Shown: positions 36,301 to 50,376, numbered from the stretch's first letter. The stretch: 64,000 bases of DNA from Gymnorhina tibicen (GCA_013399875.1 VXAZ01006886.1:4891272-4955271); one strand, 5' to 3'. The notes: generated by a model not told the origin, from the sequence alone. Numbers and translations: made by a program.

Positions 36301-37253
36301 AGCCCTCATTTCTACTTTCTTCATAGGAAGCAATATTTTTCAAATGCTAAAGCCTCTTTTGACAGGTTTGGCTTTGTCACAAGTTGGTTGGTAGGCACAG
36401 CATTTTCAGCCTATAAAAAGTAAACAAAGCTGGGAGCTGATCCAGAATACGGGTTCTGCAGAGAGCTGGCTGAAATTACCTTGAACTGATTTCATCAGGC
36501 AGGACACTAAAAGATCACGACTGAAAGAGAAAAAGCAGAAACAGGGACCAGCAAAAAACAAGATAGTTCTCCTAGGAAAGCAATTTCAGCAAGAGATTAT
36601 AATTCCTGAGAGATAGGAATTGTAAAGTATAGATGTCTTTCCAGGTCCTTCAGGATAAATAGCATGATTACAAAGAACAGTCACTCTGTAATGATAGATT
36701 ACATTCTGACCTTAGTAACTGTCAACATTAAGATAAGAGAGGTTTGCTTTCAAGTCAACATCCAAGCCACTGAAATGACAGGCTCTGTATATCCCTAGTC
36801 AAACACAGCTCCAGCCCTGACCTTTGTGAGGTGAGAATGTTCTGCTTTTTGTTTGACCTCCCACTACATTTAGTCCCAAATAGAAACATGGAAGTACCAC
36901 AAGACTGCTGTTCTGAGAGAAAAAACCATCTAAATAGGACAGTGTAAGCCTGCCTCGAGTGGCACCTATAGTCAGCCTTAACAGATATACAACACATGGG
37001 CAGGCAGCAAAGCCAAACACATATAAATATGCCCTTTGAATACGTAATTTATACAACATTGGTATTTTTCCTCCAGATGCCAGTGTTAGGAGGTGATTTG
37101 GAACACATTGAACAGCAGAGCAGGAAGTGCAGCCCATATTGACACAGATGCTCCTTGCAATCTCATGATGTATGTCTTTCCAAAGCAGGGGAAAATAGGG
37201 CAAGCAGACTACACTTATAGTGCATGGAGATAAAACACAGACAAGCCACATTC
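27379..37253. other. long unique stretch, no gene or element recognised
   Basis: Nearly 10 kb of AT-rich single-copy sequence. I see short low-complexity spots, such as an alternating TG run at about 30229-30241 and A-rich patches, and many isolated acceptor-like tracts. The only acceptor/donor pair worth noting on the plus strand is 36327-36365. On the minus strand, a good donor (AAG/GTATGT at about 34430) lacks a usable acceptor. No LINE, LTR or known exon is visible. Confidence 0.45.
36327..36365 (+). CDS. weak 39-nt exon candidate
   Basis: A strong acceptor (CATTTCTACTTTCTTCATAG) precedes 39 nt that are open in two frames and end in GACAG/GTTTGG, a sub-optimal donor. In the frame that starts after one base it reads KQYFSNAKASFD. 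That phase (one base in, two bases out) would fit between 22570-22624 and 50240-50376 without a frame change. Very short, weak donor; listed only because the phase fits. Confidence 0.12.
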
Positions 37254-38021
37254 AATCATTTACCAGCAGTGCTGGCTAACTGGCAAGGTCCCAGCTGACT
37301 GGGGGTTAGCAAATGTGAGGCCCATCTACAAGAAGTGTCAGAAGGATGATCCCAGGAACTTTAGGCCTGTCAGTCTGACCTCGGTGCTGGGGAATGTCAT
37401 GGAGCAGATCATCTTGGGGGCCGTCAGACAGCACCTACAGCACAACCAGGAGATCAGGCCCACACAGCGTGGATTCATGAGAGGCAGGTTGGGTTCGACC
37501 AACCTGATCTCCTTCTATGACAAGAAGACCCACTTAGTGGACAAGGGAAAGACTGTGGATATTGCCCTGGAACTTCAGCAGCACCTTTGATACTCACTCA
37601 TAGTATACTCCTGGAGAAGCTGGCAGCCCTTGGCTTGGATAGCAGCACCCTTCACTGGCTAAAAACTGGCTGGATGGCCAGAGAGTGGATGGTTGCATCC
37701 AGCTCGGGCCGGTCACAAGTGGGGTTCCCCAGGGCTCAGTATTGGGGCTAGTCGTGTGTAATATCTTTATCCATGATCCAGACAAGATTGAGCCCTCAGT
37801 CAGTGTGCAGATGACTCCAAGTTGGCTCAGAGCATCCACCTGCTGGAGGGCAGGAAAGCTCTGCAGAGGGATCTGGACAGCGTGGATCAATGAGCCCAGG
37901 CCAATGGCACGAGGTTCAATAAGCTGAAGTGCCAGGTCCTGCCCTTGGGTCGCAACAAGCCCCTGCAGAGCTACAGGCTGGGGGCAGAGTGGCTTTTCCA
38001 ACCTAAACAATTCCATACTTG
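37254..38021 (+). mobile_element. CR1 LINE, ORF2 reverse-transcriptase fragment, internally deleted
   Basis: The plus strand encodes part of CR1 ORF2. The frame at 37315-37590 includes NFRPVSLTSVLGNVMEQII, the LINE reverse-transcriptase fingers motif, then TQRGFMRGRLGSTNLISFYD and DIALELQQHL. After 37590 the frame breaks, and RT-like pieces continue in other frames (STLHWLKTGW, SQVGFPRAQYWG) through frameshifts and stops. Near 38000 the sequence jumps from GAGCTACAGGCTGGGGGCAG directly to the CR1 terminal block TTTCCAACCTAAACAATTCC. Most of the 3' untranslated region is therefore missing. The copy is dead. Confidence 0.92.
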
Positions 38022-41000
38022 TCCTTCCTTCATCTGGAAATTTTCTCAGCTATGGGGGAAACTATAGAGGCAAAGCTGTGTAGTGGCAGGATCTGTTTTG
38101 ACTTGCTAAATTTAAAATACAAATATATTCAAACTATTTGCTGCAATCAGTAAGGATTTTCCTGTTCTGACAGTTGCTTGCTATGATTCAAATGACCGTC
38201 TGTCTTCTGTTGTTCTCGGGGTTGCTGAGGGTTTTTAACTGTAAGTCATGCGCTTTACTGGAGCTACATTCCAAAGAAAAAAGTCTCTGCTTTTGCCACC
38301 TTTGCACAGGTAGTGTTTAAAGGTGTAATGCAATGGGGTTTGCTGGGATAGATTGGCATACAGCAAAGGCTTGGTTGAATTGGACATGCAACTTAACGGT
38401 GAATGAAAATCAAAACAGTCACAGCTGGATTTCAGTTCATGCCTCATTCAACACTAGTCAAGCACAAACTGCAGTAGGTTTTTATGCAGGCTATAAAAAA
38501 TTCAAATTGTTTTTGTACTGTGACTTCATCATACTGAATTTTTAATATTTATAGACAAACTTTAGGTAAACAATCATAGAAGACACCTAAACTTTCTATG
38601 ACTGTTCAAGAATAGGAGAAGTTCTTGCCACCACACCAGTATGTTTCTGAAAAATTAAAGTGTTTGTGGCTAAACTAACCCTGAATTGAATATATTTATC
38701 AATATTATTTTTGTAAGATGGCAATGTGCTTCGTTTGAAATATTAAAAGCTGAATTATTGGTGCTGGAAAATCTGAAATATAGTATATTGCATTTTAGGT
38801 TTCCAGTTTTCATATTTCCATTTGCCTTTATACTATAAAAGAGCAAAGGGATCGAACAGAATGGTAAAATAAACTGTAGATCTTATTTTAAATATTTGAC
38901 TTAAACTTTCTGACTTCCAAGATCCAGAAAGGCATACCATCACTGGCCTGGATACACCTTGGTAAAAGTCATAGTATCTCCCAAGGACACAAGGTTCCCA
39001 CCAGCACTGGAAATATCAGTGCTGCAATATTTTTACATTCCAAAGATTGTAAATTTTCTAAGATTTTTAAGATTTTAACTACTGGCACTCATAATAAAAA
39101 TTGTTTTCAGTGTATGACAAATTAGCCATATAAATTAAATGCTGAATCAACTCAAGTTTTTCTGCAGAACAGAGTAAGCTGTTCAGATATTAAGGCATCA
39201 CCAGAGTTTCCCTCTTTGCAGTCATTGTCTCCTGGTACTAGAGAATGTAGACAACCTTTTGGATAGGCAGGTTTCTAGAATATAAAGTTTTGCACTGCCC
39301 ATTAAACAGGAGGCTGCATTAATAAAAAGCTCTTTTTAAATCCACATCAAACAGAAAAAGAAGTTGTCTCAGACTGCAATTATTCCCTAGAATCTTCAAG
39401 AAAGAAATGTGAAAAGCTGCTCAAAACTCTCAGTTTGCATCTATTTCTCCTTCATACCATCTGGGATGGCAGAGGGTGCCTGATGCAAAGCTCCAATCAG
39501 GTTATCTGTGTTGATTTCAGCTGGCTTTGAATCATGCTCTAAAGGAGGGGATGTTACTCGCCTTTGAAAAGCACTTAGTCACAATACCCTGCAAAGATAT
39601 TTAAGCAGCAGCTAAGAATTGCACGGTGGACTGGCTGTCAGCTTTCACAAAACATGCCAAACACACCCAGAGTTTTGTTGCAAAGAGGGTAAGGATAGGT
39701 TTCTAGATCTTAAATTATGTTTGTCTTGTAAGTAAATAACAACAGACTGTTAGTGCACAAACAGCTGGGGAACTCATCAGCTCTTCAGGAGTTCTGACCT
39801 GCAAGGTATGTGCAGCTGGTTGGGAACTTGATGCTAGGTTTAAATCCCCAGATGATCTCCTACTGTAGTAAATATTTACTTCCTTCTGAGTGCTCTACTG
39901 AAGGTTTAATATAGAGCACACTTTACCTGAAAAATTCAGGCTGCAGGCACCTCACCTGAGTATCCTTTTACATTGATGATGTAAGTTTGCCTTGAATATA
40001 TTGCTATTAAATCGACACGTGTTGCTGTAAACTAAAAAACCCTGAATTTGATGGAGCACCTCATATCATGCTAGGCTAGGCCAGGACCAGAACTTTGAAG
40101 CATGCAGCTTATTGCATCCACGAAGCACCATTCAGACATTCCTTCTTCAGCTCATTCTCAGGCTCTTCTTGGAAGAGTCTGCAGTGAGTGGCACCCCAGT
40201 AACATTCTCCACCCACAAGTAGCATTTTGCTTTCTTGGGTGTTATGGGTCTTGATTACCACTTCACTGCCACTGGACATATCTGCCACAGGTCAAGCAAA
40301 TCATGCTGCAAGTGTTCATGATTTTCATAGATATTGGTCATGTAGAGATCTGCAAAAAAAATTTTCTCCTGAAGTCCTTTCAAGCCTCAGGCCCTCCTTG
40401 TTTGTTGCTTAGCATGAGATTTTTCTGTCCCTAAACCACTTTGTATGAGTACATGAACACAGCATCTAAATCAAAGTGCAGGTCCCTTTAGCTGTCCTAA
40501 CATTGTCCTGGCAAAAATTAGCTCCTGCTAGGCCCTCCCATTCAGTCTTCTTTGGACAAGAAGTTTAATTCAGTAGAGAGTTTTAGCATATTCATATTTA
40601 TGAATATAAGTATGTTATTGCTTGGATTGTCCTTTAGCTGCCTCCAAAGATGGTATGACAAGGCTCCTATCAGCTCACAGCTGATTGAAAACACAGAACT
40701 GTTTGTGGTAGTTGGCTTATAAAAAAAAAATCAGCATTCACAGTTTGCACAACAATTTCATTAAGCATCACAGCAGGGTGATGAAGTTCAAGCAGCACAA
40801 AAGAAAGGAGCATCCTTCCTTATGAACTGGCTTTGTTGGCATCCTAGAGTCTGATTCACATATTAGGTATTTGAAACAAGATACCTTTATATTGCTATTG
40901 GCACAGCATCATGCAGCCATGTAGGATCTGTAAAGCTGAGAAGCAGAACAAAGAGTTCTTTGCAACTTGCAAGAACTGGCAGTCTGATCACTAGTTTGCA

Positions 41001-43179
41001 CTCTTGTCCATTGCCCTGAAGACAGAGGTTGACCTGGAGCACTCACGGCCGAGAATTCTACTGTTGACAGCCTTGCCTAGAAGGTCTCTCAAAGGAAGCA
41101 CCATTATAATAACAGGTCAGCTAAAAAAAAGCGTAAAAAAAAATCCACTTGATTTAAAATGTTCTGAAGTCTCCTTATACAGCTGATTTCTCATAAAACA
41201 CTTCCATTTTAGTAGGTGGTTATAGCTGTTTAAGGCTGAGTTGATTATATAATCAAAAATTCAATTCTGCTTGAACATTATCCAAAGAAATCATTGGCTC
41301 TTATACAAGATCTCAATGTACCTCTAGAAGACAAAAGATTTAGACCTTAAATAGCTAAATCCCTGTTCTTGCTATTGTTTTGTGGTGTTATTTTCATACC
41401 AGTCACATTATTACAAACACTGAAACACAAATGAATTTCTGCACAACAGGTCTGCATTGTTTGTAGGGATGGTGGGAAATTCTCAGGCCATCAAGTGAGC
41501 TTGATATTAATCACAGTTCATGCCACAAAGCTGTGTGACACAGGCTTCAAACACTTTGACAGACAGTACTCATTTTTGGAATTAACCACAGTCTTGATGC
41601 CCTCTTGCTTCAAGGCTGAAAACTTGAGTAAGTCAAAATTGTTTCATTACATTGTACATCCTACAGCTCTTCCAATCTCCTGCACGACTATCAATTACTT
41701 CAATCACTGATCTGCCACATGTGATACCTGATGCCTGAGGCAGGCAAGGTAAATTACATGCACAGCACATCAATTTTTGTGCTTGGGGTTTAAAGCCCTA
41801 CATATAGCATGTGTGGTAGAAGGTCCTGAAATGCTATGCTTGCCCCCTAGAGAAAACTAGAGAAGCTGGCGTAAGGTGCTTTGTAAGGCAGAAGTTTATG
41901 TGATCATCATGGGGTAACCAAGCTGGAAGGGTTTAGAAGGGCTACTCACATCCCTGAATCAGGATACCCTTAGAAAGTAGGTAAATTAATCACTGCACCA
42001 AACCCTTAAGTGTTTACTTTACATATAAACCAAGGGATCCAAATAATTCCTACATTTTCTTTTCCAGAAAGGTATTTTCAACTGGCACTACGCGGCTAAG
42101 TTTAAGACAAAGAGTAGACAGGTGGCTCTTGCAAATCCCCTGATCTGGCACCTTCAGCACACAAAGCCAGCATCTGACAGCACATCTGCTCCACAGCCAC
42201 ACTGTGCTCTAGGAGCTACCCAGCTTCAGGTCAAATAGGCTGGAACTCCTGGTGTTTTGTGCACTTGAGGCAGTTTCCAAACCAGGATGAAAGCTCATTC
42301 ACATTAGAATGCCTTAGCAAAAGCTGCCTTGGACTTAGTTCTACAGGAAGGAGTTACTCATGGCACGAATATCTTAATCTTTTCAGGTATAACACTATGT
42401 CCCTACATTTGCACTTACTGTTTCTGCTTAGTTATGCCAGAAGCCCTGGAAACCAGACCTTTACTGGAGCAGATAATTCCCTTGCATAATCTAGTATCCA
42501 TCCCACTTCACACTCCGCAAGGCTGCTGTTCCACATTGCAACTCTGCTCAGCAATCAGCTGAGGAGACAGACAGCGGATGAATAATGGATGGCTGTTAGA
42601 GCTTCTGAATAACAGGACTGCTTAAGGGAGATAATAAAAGATAAATGTGCACTCCTGCACATCCTTTCAAATACCGTATGTTTAGCTCTTTGTTCCATGC
42701 AGTTTTCTTAGCCCATAAATAGGTATTCAGGGAGAATGCATGGAATGACAATGAAGAGGTGGTGTTTTTCAGTCTGACAAAGTCACTTAATGTATGTAGA
42801 GGTCACTTGAGGTATCACCTTCAAAGAAACAAACTAAAGCACTTTCTTGCATTCAGAAAAGGGGAGGTACGACACTGTCTTCCCACGTGACAAGTTGCAA
42901 GCCAGCTAGAAGCTCAGGCTCCTGAACACAACTCGTTTTCACAACTATAAATAGTTTTCAGATTCAAGGATCCAATCAACAGGTCTCCTTTAATCTTTTA
43001 GCTCATTTAGAATACGCTTCAAGCGACTTTCAATAGACTATTTATATGGTTAACATGGATCAGTTTTGATATGTAGCGACCTCAATCATTTGCAGTCTTT
43101 TGAACATCAGACACATGCTACTTCTGAGGCTTGGAAAGCAACTGCTGCCCAGACCTGAAATCTACCCTTATTTCCAGGA

Positions 43180-43410
43180 ACTCTTCTTCACAGTTTACCT
43201 TGTACATTATTCCTCTAAATCCACTTACATATTGCAAATCTCACTTTCCTATCTCTTTCCTAACTGCCAGTTTTCTCTGTGATGTATGCATTTCTTTCTT
43301 CCCTGTACCAGTCCTTATCTCTTATGCCCTCCCAAGGCACATTAAGTTCTTCCTAATCTTCTATCCCTACTCTCAGTCACATATTTATTCTTTTCCCAAA
43401 AACTCCTTCC
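43180..43410 (+). repeat. pyrimidine-rich low-complexity tract
   Basis: A roughly 230-base interval dominated by C and T on the plus strand, with many short CTTTCCT, TTCTTTCTTCCC and TCTTCC words but no fixed repeat unit. The bias explains the overlapping open frames here on the plus strand, so those frames are not taken as genes. Confidence 0.55.
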
Positions 43411-46400
43411 AATGAAAGCAATATAATGGAGATATATCTTCACATTGCCTCTCTGAAACACATCTGTTGTCATTTTGTTCTAATGATGTGTTTTCTATTA
43501 ATTGGTTTTACACAGATTTGAAGAGGAATAGCACACTTGCCAGGAATGGAGTGATTTCTCTGAACAGTCAAACAATACAAATAATCAAATAACTTCCTAG
43601 AAAAAGTATTATTAGTCACAAGGGTATATAGCTGTGTTTAGGCATTGAAAAAATAGGTGGACAATTAGGGTTCCACAACATGACTTTTTTGTCTTGAAAC
43701 ATGTCCTTCCTTGAATGCAACCATTTGTTCACACAGATCAGCACTTATGAACATAAATTTGGGTTCCATCCCAACATGAATTTGTACAGATTGTACTTGA
43801 AGCTCCTTTTAACACAAACTCTTAACGCTAAGTTGGGATCATGTAGTTGGTTCTGTGCAGCTAATCAGAGTACACTTTCTGAGGAAATATGACCTGGCAA
43901 TAGAATGCAGCATGGTACTAAGATGAAATCCAAGGCAAAGCTACTGCTGTTCAGAAATGTATCAAATCTCACTGTCTGTGAAGCTGTTCTAGTTCAGAGT
44001 TTTCCTGTTTAAAATCCTGTTACAGTCTTGAGTGTTTATTTGGCTTCAGCAACATCCATGCTCAAGAAAATCCAATCTCAGACTGTTCTGCTTCTTCTTT
44101 TGGTTTTAATCAGAAAATGCTAGTCTTAAGTGACTCCATCGTTCCAATAGTGCTTCATGAATTGCTATGCATTTACAAAGGCGGACGAAGAACACTACGC
44201 AGTCTGTGAACTTAAAAGGGATTCAACAGCAATGACAGAAAGAACACTCGGGTTCAGATTTTGAGAAGCTTGCCTCACTTGCTAAAAAAGGTGTTGCCCT
44301 CCATGTGCAACTACCTTCCATATATGTCTACTTATATCTTTGATTAAAGACCCAGATACTCTAACAATTTCCTTTTCCAAGTTCACTTCAGCTCACATTG
44401 TTCAAATCAGCCTCCTGTCTCCCTTCCCCTCCTATATGCACCCGATTTCATGGCTTGATAAGCAATGTTACAGGTTCAGCCTCATCGTGTTTACTGCCCA
44501 CAGATTATTTTCTCCACCCTGCAACAGAAGCATGCTAGCAGCTGCAGAAAGTAAATTCAAGCTCTCCCAGGCTCTTGTAAGACTCCAGAAGCAGCCAGGT
44601 AATTGAACAGATGCCAGCCTGAGACTTTGGATGTTACAGTATGCCGATTCCCTTATGCGAAACTATCACCATTTCCTCACCTTTCTCTGGCTTGGCTAAA
44701 GAGGATTTGTTTACTGCTCCTACTTGAGGGGAGAGAATACTATGGGAAAAATGTGCCCTTTGTGCAGCCCAAGGGCAGGAATTTGTTAGTTCAAGGCTTT
44801 GGAAATTATTTCCCAATTTCATTATTTAAAAATACAACATTCTTTTGGAGAGGTATTGTCTTCTTTTTCCAACAAGACTGTATGGAATAGTTGAAGGACA
44901 AAGTTTAGTTCAGTGGCCCTGAAGCTCTTACACGCCTCTGTGGACACAAGGATACATGTCTTGACCATAATCTCTGGTACACCTAAGCTTAAACCCATGA
45001 CTGAATCCTCATTTGGGGCATTACAACCTCGGTTCCTATTTCATGAACTGAGCTTGTCTGGGTGGTTCCCCTAGTGCCAGCTTGTGGAGGGCAACACTGG
45101 CAGACCAGGTTTGAGACTGTACCCTACTAATGTTTATGTGAGATCCATGTGTTTCAAACTGGCAATCCTGAAGCTGAAACCCGACCAGGGACACTGCTAA
45201 AATTGAGAAGACCACTTTTAGTCATTCCTGCCTTATGCAATATTGCTTTGCTAAAGCTGTGAGGGTTATTCAGAGCCAGAAAGATGGACTGAAATGGAAG
45301 GCACGCTAGAAAAAAGGAGCCATCACATAGTGTACAGGACCAGACCTAATGGGTTACAGACCAGTCTTCCTTTGATATGAATAGAGCTGTATAAATTTAC
45401 ACCTGTAGAAAAGAGTGTGTAGTCTGTTTTATACCACAAACAGGCCTCATTAGGATGACAGCACCTTGATAACATCCCCTAGGTCCTCTAAGACTGACCT
45501 CCCTGACCATTCAGCACAGGAATTTTTGCTTATAGACTTCTGTCAGCATCCTGTCAACTACAGATTACAAGCTGCACTGACAGTCTCAGCTACCGCCTCT
45601 ATGACTTCAGATTCTTCTTATGATTTCCAGCCTAGACTTTAATCCTTTTCTGCTAATGCAAAACGAGCAGTAATCTTGGTTAATCTGAGTGAGGTGCGTT
45701 TTTTATTTGTTTCTGAACTGCTTAAGTTTACTCTGTCTTTTAGGTATCTCCTCCAAGTGTGTTTTAAAGACAGGTCCCTTATTTAGAATTATGTCTCTAA
45801 CACCGGGACTGTTTATACTATTCAACCAGTTCGAATATTCAGACTTAGAGAATCTGAACTTTTCTTTAGATTTGCTTTAGATTTCTACTTAAAATATGAG
45901 AAGCACATCTTGGCTGGCCATTTACTTTGCCTGGAGAATATCTGAAATCTCCCAACCTTCAACTTCATGGTCTCCTTGAAAAAGAGGTGGTTACTAAAGC
46001 TAGCCTGTCCATGACTTAGAGAACAAGTGGAACAACCACAGGTCTGCAAAATAAGAAGGACGAGTTTTGCAATTATGCAACTGTCATTTGTGCATGGAGT
46101 TTATTTGCACAAATCCTTCCCTGGACTGCGCTCCCAGAGAGGAGCCATATTCATTTTGAGGTCTTCAGTGATACCTATCAGGCAGAATATTCTGCCCGGA
46201 GAATAACATTAAGGTTGGTGTAGACTGATTTGGCAAAGAGTATCATTTTTAAGTCTATTGTTGGGTCCTCTTTGGAGGTAACTCCTTCCTCCCTGTGAGT
46301 AGGATCAGCCTTCACCTTCCCAAGGATAACAAATAAATTGCTTTTCACAGGTCAATGCAAGGTGTCCCACCACCAAAGTTAAGCCTCACATTTAGATCAG

Positions 46401-47318
46401 CTAAGAGTGAGGATTCATTCTTCCGGCACAAGTAGGTTTAGCATTTGTGAAGATAAATGGATAGAGATCCCTCCAGCCAACTCAGATTCTCAGCACAGAA
46501 ACATCACACTCTGCTAATAGCCATCTCTGGAGAAGAATTCATAAGCTCGTACCACTGCAGCATCCTACAGTTATTCTACACAAGGGGAACTCTTCAACAA
46601 AGCCTTCTTGTTACCCTGTTATTGACTAAATAGTATATTAGACAAGACACACATTAGAGCCCCCACTGTTAGAAGATGTTTTAAGATTACTCCAGTGTTA
46701 CTCTAAATTACCAGACATGCAAAACCAAATATTCAAGGTATTTGCTCATTCTGGGGCGCATCTTTCAAAGAACACTCCATTTAATTTCCCTTTTCACTGA
46801 GACCAGCATTTTAGGGGTTTCTGTCAGCTAATAGCTGAAATCTCACAGAGTATTTTCAGAGAAATCCAAATGCTGCCATCACAGCTATCACAAATACTAG
46901 TCACTACTGACCTGCCTGAAGGCCAGTGACAGAAAACTGAGTTTTCATCCCCTACTCCCAAGCTGCCTGGCTCTGTGTTACAAAGGAAGATAAAACGACC
47001 AGTCAGACTGACACATTTTTGTGTGGTATTCCTCAGCCTGAGGTTTGTTTTCATGCATCACTGTTTGTTTTGACTGTGCTGTTCCTGCACACGCCCCATT
47101 TTATCCTGAAGTGAAGTACTGTTACTTTTCCTTTTAGTTTCCTGATTTGGGGAAATTGTCCTGCTCTTTCTTGCCATCAGATGAAGTAATTTCTTCTTTT
47201 TCTCCCCAAAAGCTAATTTTAATTTGTTCTCTCTTCTTACAGCTGTTTTGACTTAGTTATATGCTATCACCTGACTAAAAAAATTACTTTTTTCTGTGCT
47301 ATTTAATCTCCAAAACAC

Positions 47319-47337
47319 TTTTTTTTTTTTTTTTTTT
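47319..47337 (+). repeat. poly-T run (19 T) ending in GCAG
   Basis: Nineteen T in a row followed directly by GCAG. It is a perfect-looking splice acceptor by composition. The sequence after it is stopped in all frames within a few codons, so simple low-complexity DNA is the safer call. Confidence 0.85.
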
Positions 47338-50239
47338 GCAGAAAATGAAAAAATGAGTGATGGGTAATAGTAATAGATTCTAAAACAGCCAGGACAGAGC
47401 CAACTAAACACAGCTATTAATGACACCTATTTGCTTCTCACACACATTGCAAAAGCAGCTGTGTTCCTATTTCCAATTCCATACTAACTTCCACTTATAG
47501 AGGGAACAGGTTTTGTTTGGCCATACCACATCATAGAAACAAACAGAAAAACTGAACACTAAAAGCCCAGAAAATTGAACTGTTTCCACCAAAGAAACAA
47601 ATTACATTGGAAAAGCCTCAACCAACCTAGTGTTTACTTTTATCAAAATACACAAATCTCAGTTCTGTGAATAGATTATGCGGCAGTTTTCCACATTCAT
47701 TACCAGCCGTGCAAAGCCACCTGGCCAGGCCTGACAGATAAGTACCAAAGCAAAGGGTCACTGCAAATAGCACCAAATGAGAAATCTGATCTTTGCCATA
47801 TTAGCACCCATGGAGCTGCACCATCGTGGCTATCAGCAGCTCACAGCATCCAGCCTGAAGGTTTCCAGGTGATAGCTGAACAATCTGCTGAACACACATT
47901 CCATGTAATTAAACATTAACGGATAACCTAAAGCCTCCCACCCAGTGGGGTCTAAAAGCCATTAAAGCCTGTCTCTCACAGAATATGGCCAGAACACATT
48001 TTACATGCAAATCTACCCAAGCTCCCTGTAACCACTATGCATGCAAAATAACTTGGACTTTTGCTTTCTGAAATACTCTTTTTTTCTGATTTTTGTGTCT
48101 ACACAGGCATATACTGTACCTGAAACAGAATTATGTACAGTACCCTCTGCCTTTGGACACCCCACACACAGGAAGGTGCTTGCACCATGCATTGCCAACA
48201 TTCCCATGTCATCCGTTCAACTCAAGGCACAGCATTCAGCATGAAAACAAGATTAACTGGCACATGGACAAAGTTCAGCAGTACAGGTGTAACAACAATT
48301 AAAATAGAAATAATGTCTTATGCAATAAAATAAGTTTTAGAGATGACATTTAAAATACCAGGTAAGCTGACTAAGGAATCAGGTCACAATTTAAAAATGC
48401 CTTTATGAGTAGCCTATTAAATTCCAGTAAGATGAAAAGCAGTTTTAAGCATATTACAAACACAAGTAAGGAGAGATTAGGGGTGGTGGGCAGATCAGGA
48501 GTAAGAGATTACAAACTATGATTAAACTACTCTGTCTAAAAAAGGTGTTTTAAATGTAAGCAGCAGGTGCATTTTTTAACTTACTCTAGTTAAAGTCATG
48601 AACATCAGTGTCCATAAATCATAGAATGTGTCTTGTTGGGTGACGTGGCCATGGATTAGCACAGTCCAAGTGGCGTGCAGATCACCACTTTGCAATGCCA
48701 GGCTAGGGAAACTGGTTCCCCAGAGGTGCTATATATTGCTGTGATTTCAGTGTCGTGTCCCAGGACAGGTTGTGCTACAGCAATCTGAACTATGGATTCC
48801 TACTCCCAAAAAATGAGAATGGGGGAATGAACTTCTCTCTTGAGCATATGAATAGACTCTAGAACTCCTGAAAAAGACTGATAATTTAAGCTATGGGACA
48901 AAAGAAAAAACCTCTAAGAAAGGATCCTGTAAATCTGCCAACAACAGGACCACACCTAAGTCAGCAAGGGCTCAATTTACTGCATCCCTAATTCCCTCAG
49001 GGTCATGGGTAGCACCTCCCATAACCTTAGTCTACGAAGATACAGAGAGCAGTTCACACATCTGGCTGCAAGCAGCTTGGGCAGGATGGCTTCAACTCCA
49101 CTTAGACAGCTCTTACAGCTCGGAACTAGGAGTACTGGTGTTTAAGCAAACAAAGACTCTAATGGAGCCCTGATTACAGAAACTGAGGATTAGCAAGACA
49201 CTGGTCATGCTTGAGCTGGTCCCTGGGATAGAGGAAGAGTTACTTTGATCCTTGGGACAGTGTATTTGCTTTTCAGCCGGGGCCTCACTTGAGTCAGACC
49301 TTTGACATCTCACAACAGCCAGCAGCTCCTGGAGGAGGAAGGTGAGAAGCTTCAGGACTCATTAGCAAAGTTTCATGCCTACTCACGAGGGGGCCTCACC
49401 AGCATAAGTGCGGCCTTAGGGAATGTCTGCTGCAGTCACAGATAGGGGTAATATAAAGATATCAAAGGTAAATTTAGACCACAGTTGATACCAGGCTATT
49501 TAGTTTAGCCACAAGAGCACAAGGCTCAGCATGAGCTGACTCGCCCAGCAGGCCTGTGGGTTAGGCTTTTATTAGCAGGTCTTAGGCTCTCCTCAAATAC
49601 ACTTCCTCAATTCTCCCAATATACTGTGTGGGAAGAATATTCCTCACAGTAACTCAACTGTTAAATGGATTTGTATGCATACCTCCCACACAACTTGAAC
49701 ATTGAGGGGATTTCTCACCACACCCTGTCCTAGATATATACATATGTCTTGTTGCATTAACTAAATCTCTGTTTCAGAGTTTACTCTTTCTCTGAGACTG
49801 TACTAAATTAGGGTTACACGGTGCTGTCCCCTCACCCCCTGCATTGACCAAGAGAAGGGAATTGATTCAGTGGTGGTATCATGAGAAATCCAATACAAAA
49901 ACAGTGGCTTTGAAATCCTCCACAAGTCAGCCAAGGTTAAATGACACAAAGTATGCTGTAAAGCAACTGGAATACTCAAGTCATGGGAAAATAACTTAAA
50001 TGTCACCAGGGCAGACCAGCTAGGATCAACTGAATTCCCCAACTGCTGTGGCTCATGCACCTGTGAAAACTGTTTCCTTGAGACCCACATTTACAGCAAG
50101 TCATTATTTTGTTCTTTATTTATAAACAATGCATTTATTTAGCAAACTAATTTACATGATTAGATAGTAGATTGCAAAGGTTTTCTTGATTTGCAGCACT
50201 GGGATTACTATTACGGTTCTGGATCCTTGTTTTTTGTAG

Positions 50240-50376
50240 GATGTATGCTGCCAATACACATCTGGCATATAAACTGCAGATGAACATTCACAGATGGCAG
50301 AAAATACCTCAGCAAATGGTTTGCCCAGATATAGATGTGGATGAAATTACTCGGAGTGCATTGCTGGCAAAGTTCT
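50240..50376 (+). CDS. candidate internal exon, 137 nt, best on the plus strand
   Basis: Acceptor TCCTTGTTTTTTGTAG ends at 50239 and donor TTCT/GTAAGTATG starts at 50377. One frame is open throughout: one base, 45 codons, one base. Readable parts are MYAANTHLAYKLQMNIHRW and QKIPQQMVCPDIDVDEITRS, ending LLAKF. It has mixed hydrophobic and charged residues without low complexity, as expected of a folded protein. The incoming phase matches 22570-22624. I do not recognise the family. The donor has T rather than G at the last exon base, a mild weakness. Confidence 0.38.

Larger units (their letters stand above)
38022..50239. other. long unique stretch, no gene or element recognised
   Basis: About 12 kb of AT-rich single-copy DNA. 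Low-complexity spots are a pyrimidine-rich tract (43180-43410) and a 19-T run (47319-47337). An acceptor at about 43112 precedes 55 open codons but no donor follows. On the minus strand, 44685-44727 is a 43-nt piece between a good acceptor and AAAG/GTGAGG, too short to call. No repeat family was recognised. Confidence 0.45.

Noticed and set aside
43100..43415. Overlapping 60 and 94 codon plus-strand frames
   Set aside because: Explained by the pyrimidine-rich tract; no donor and no recognisable domain.
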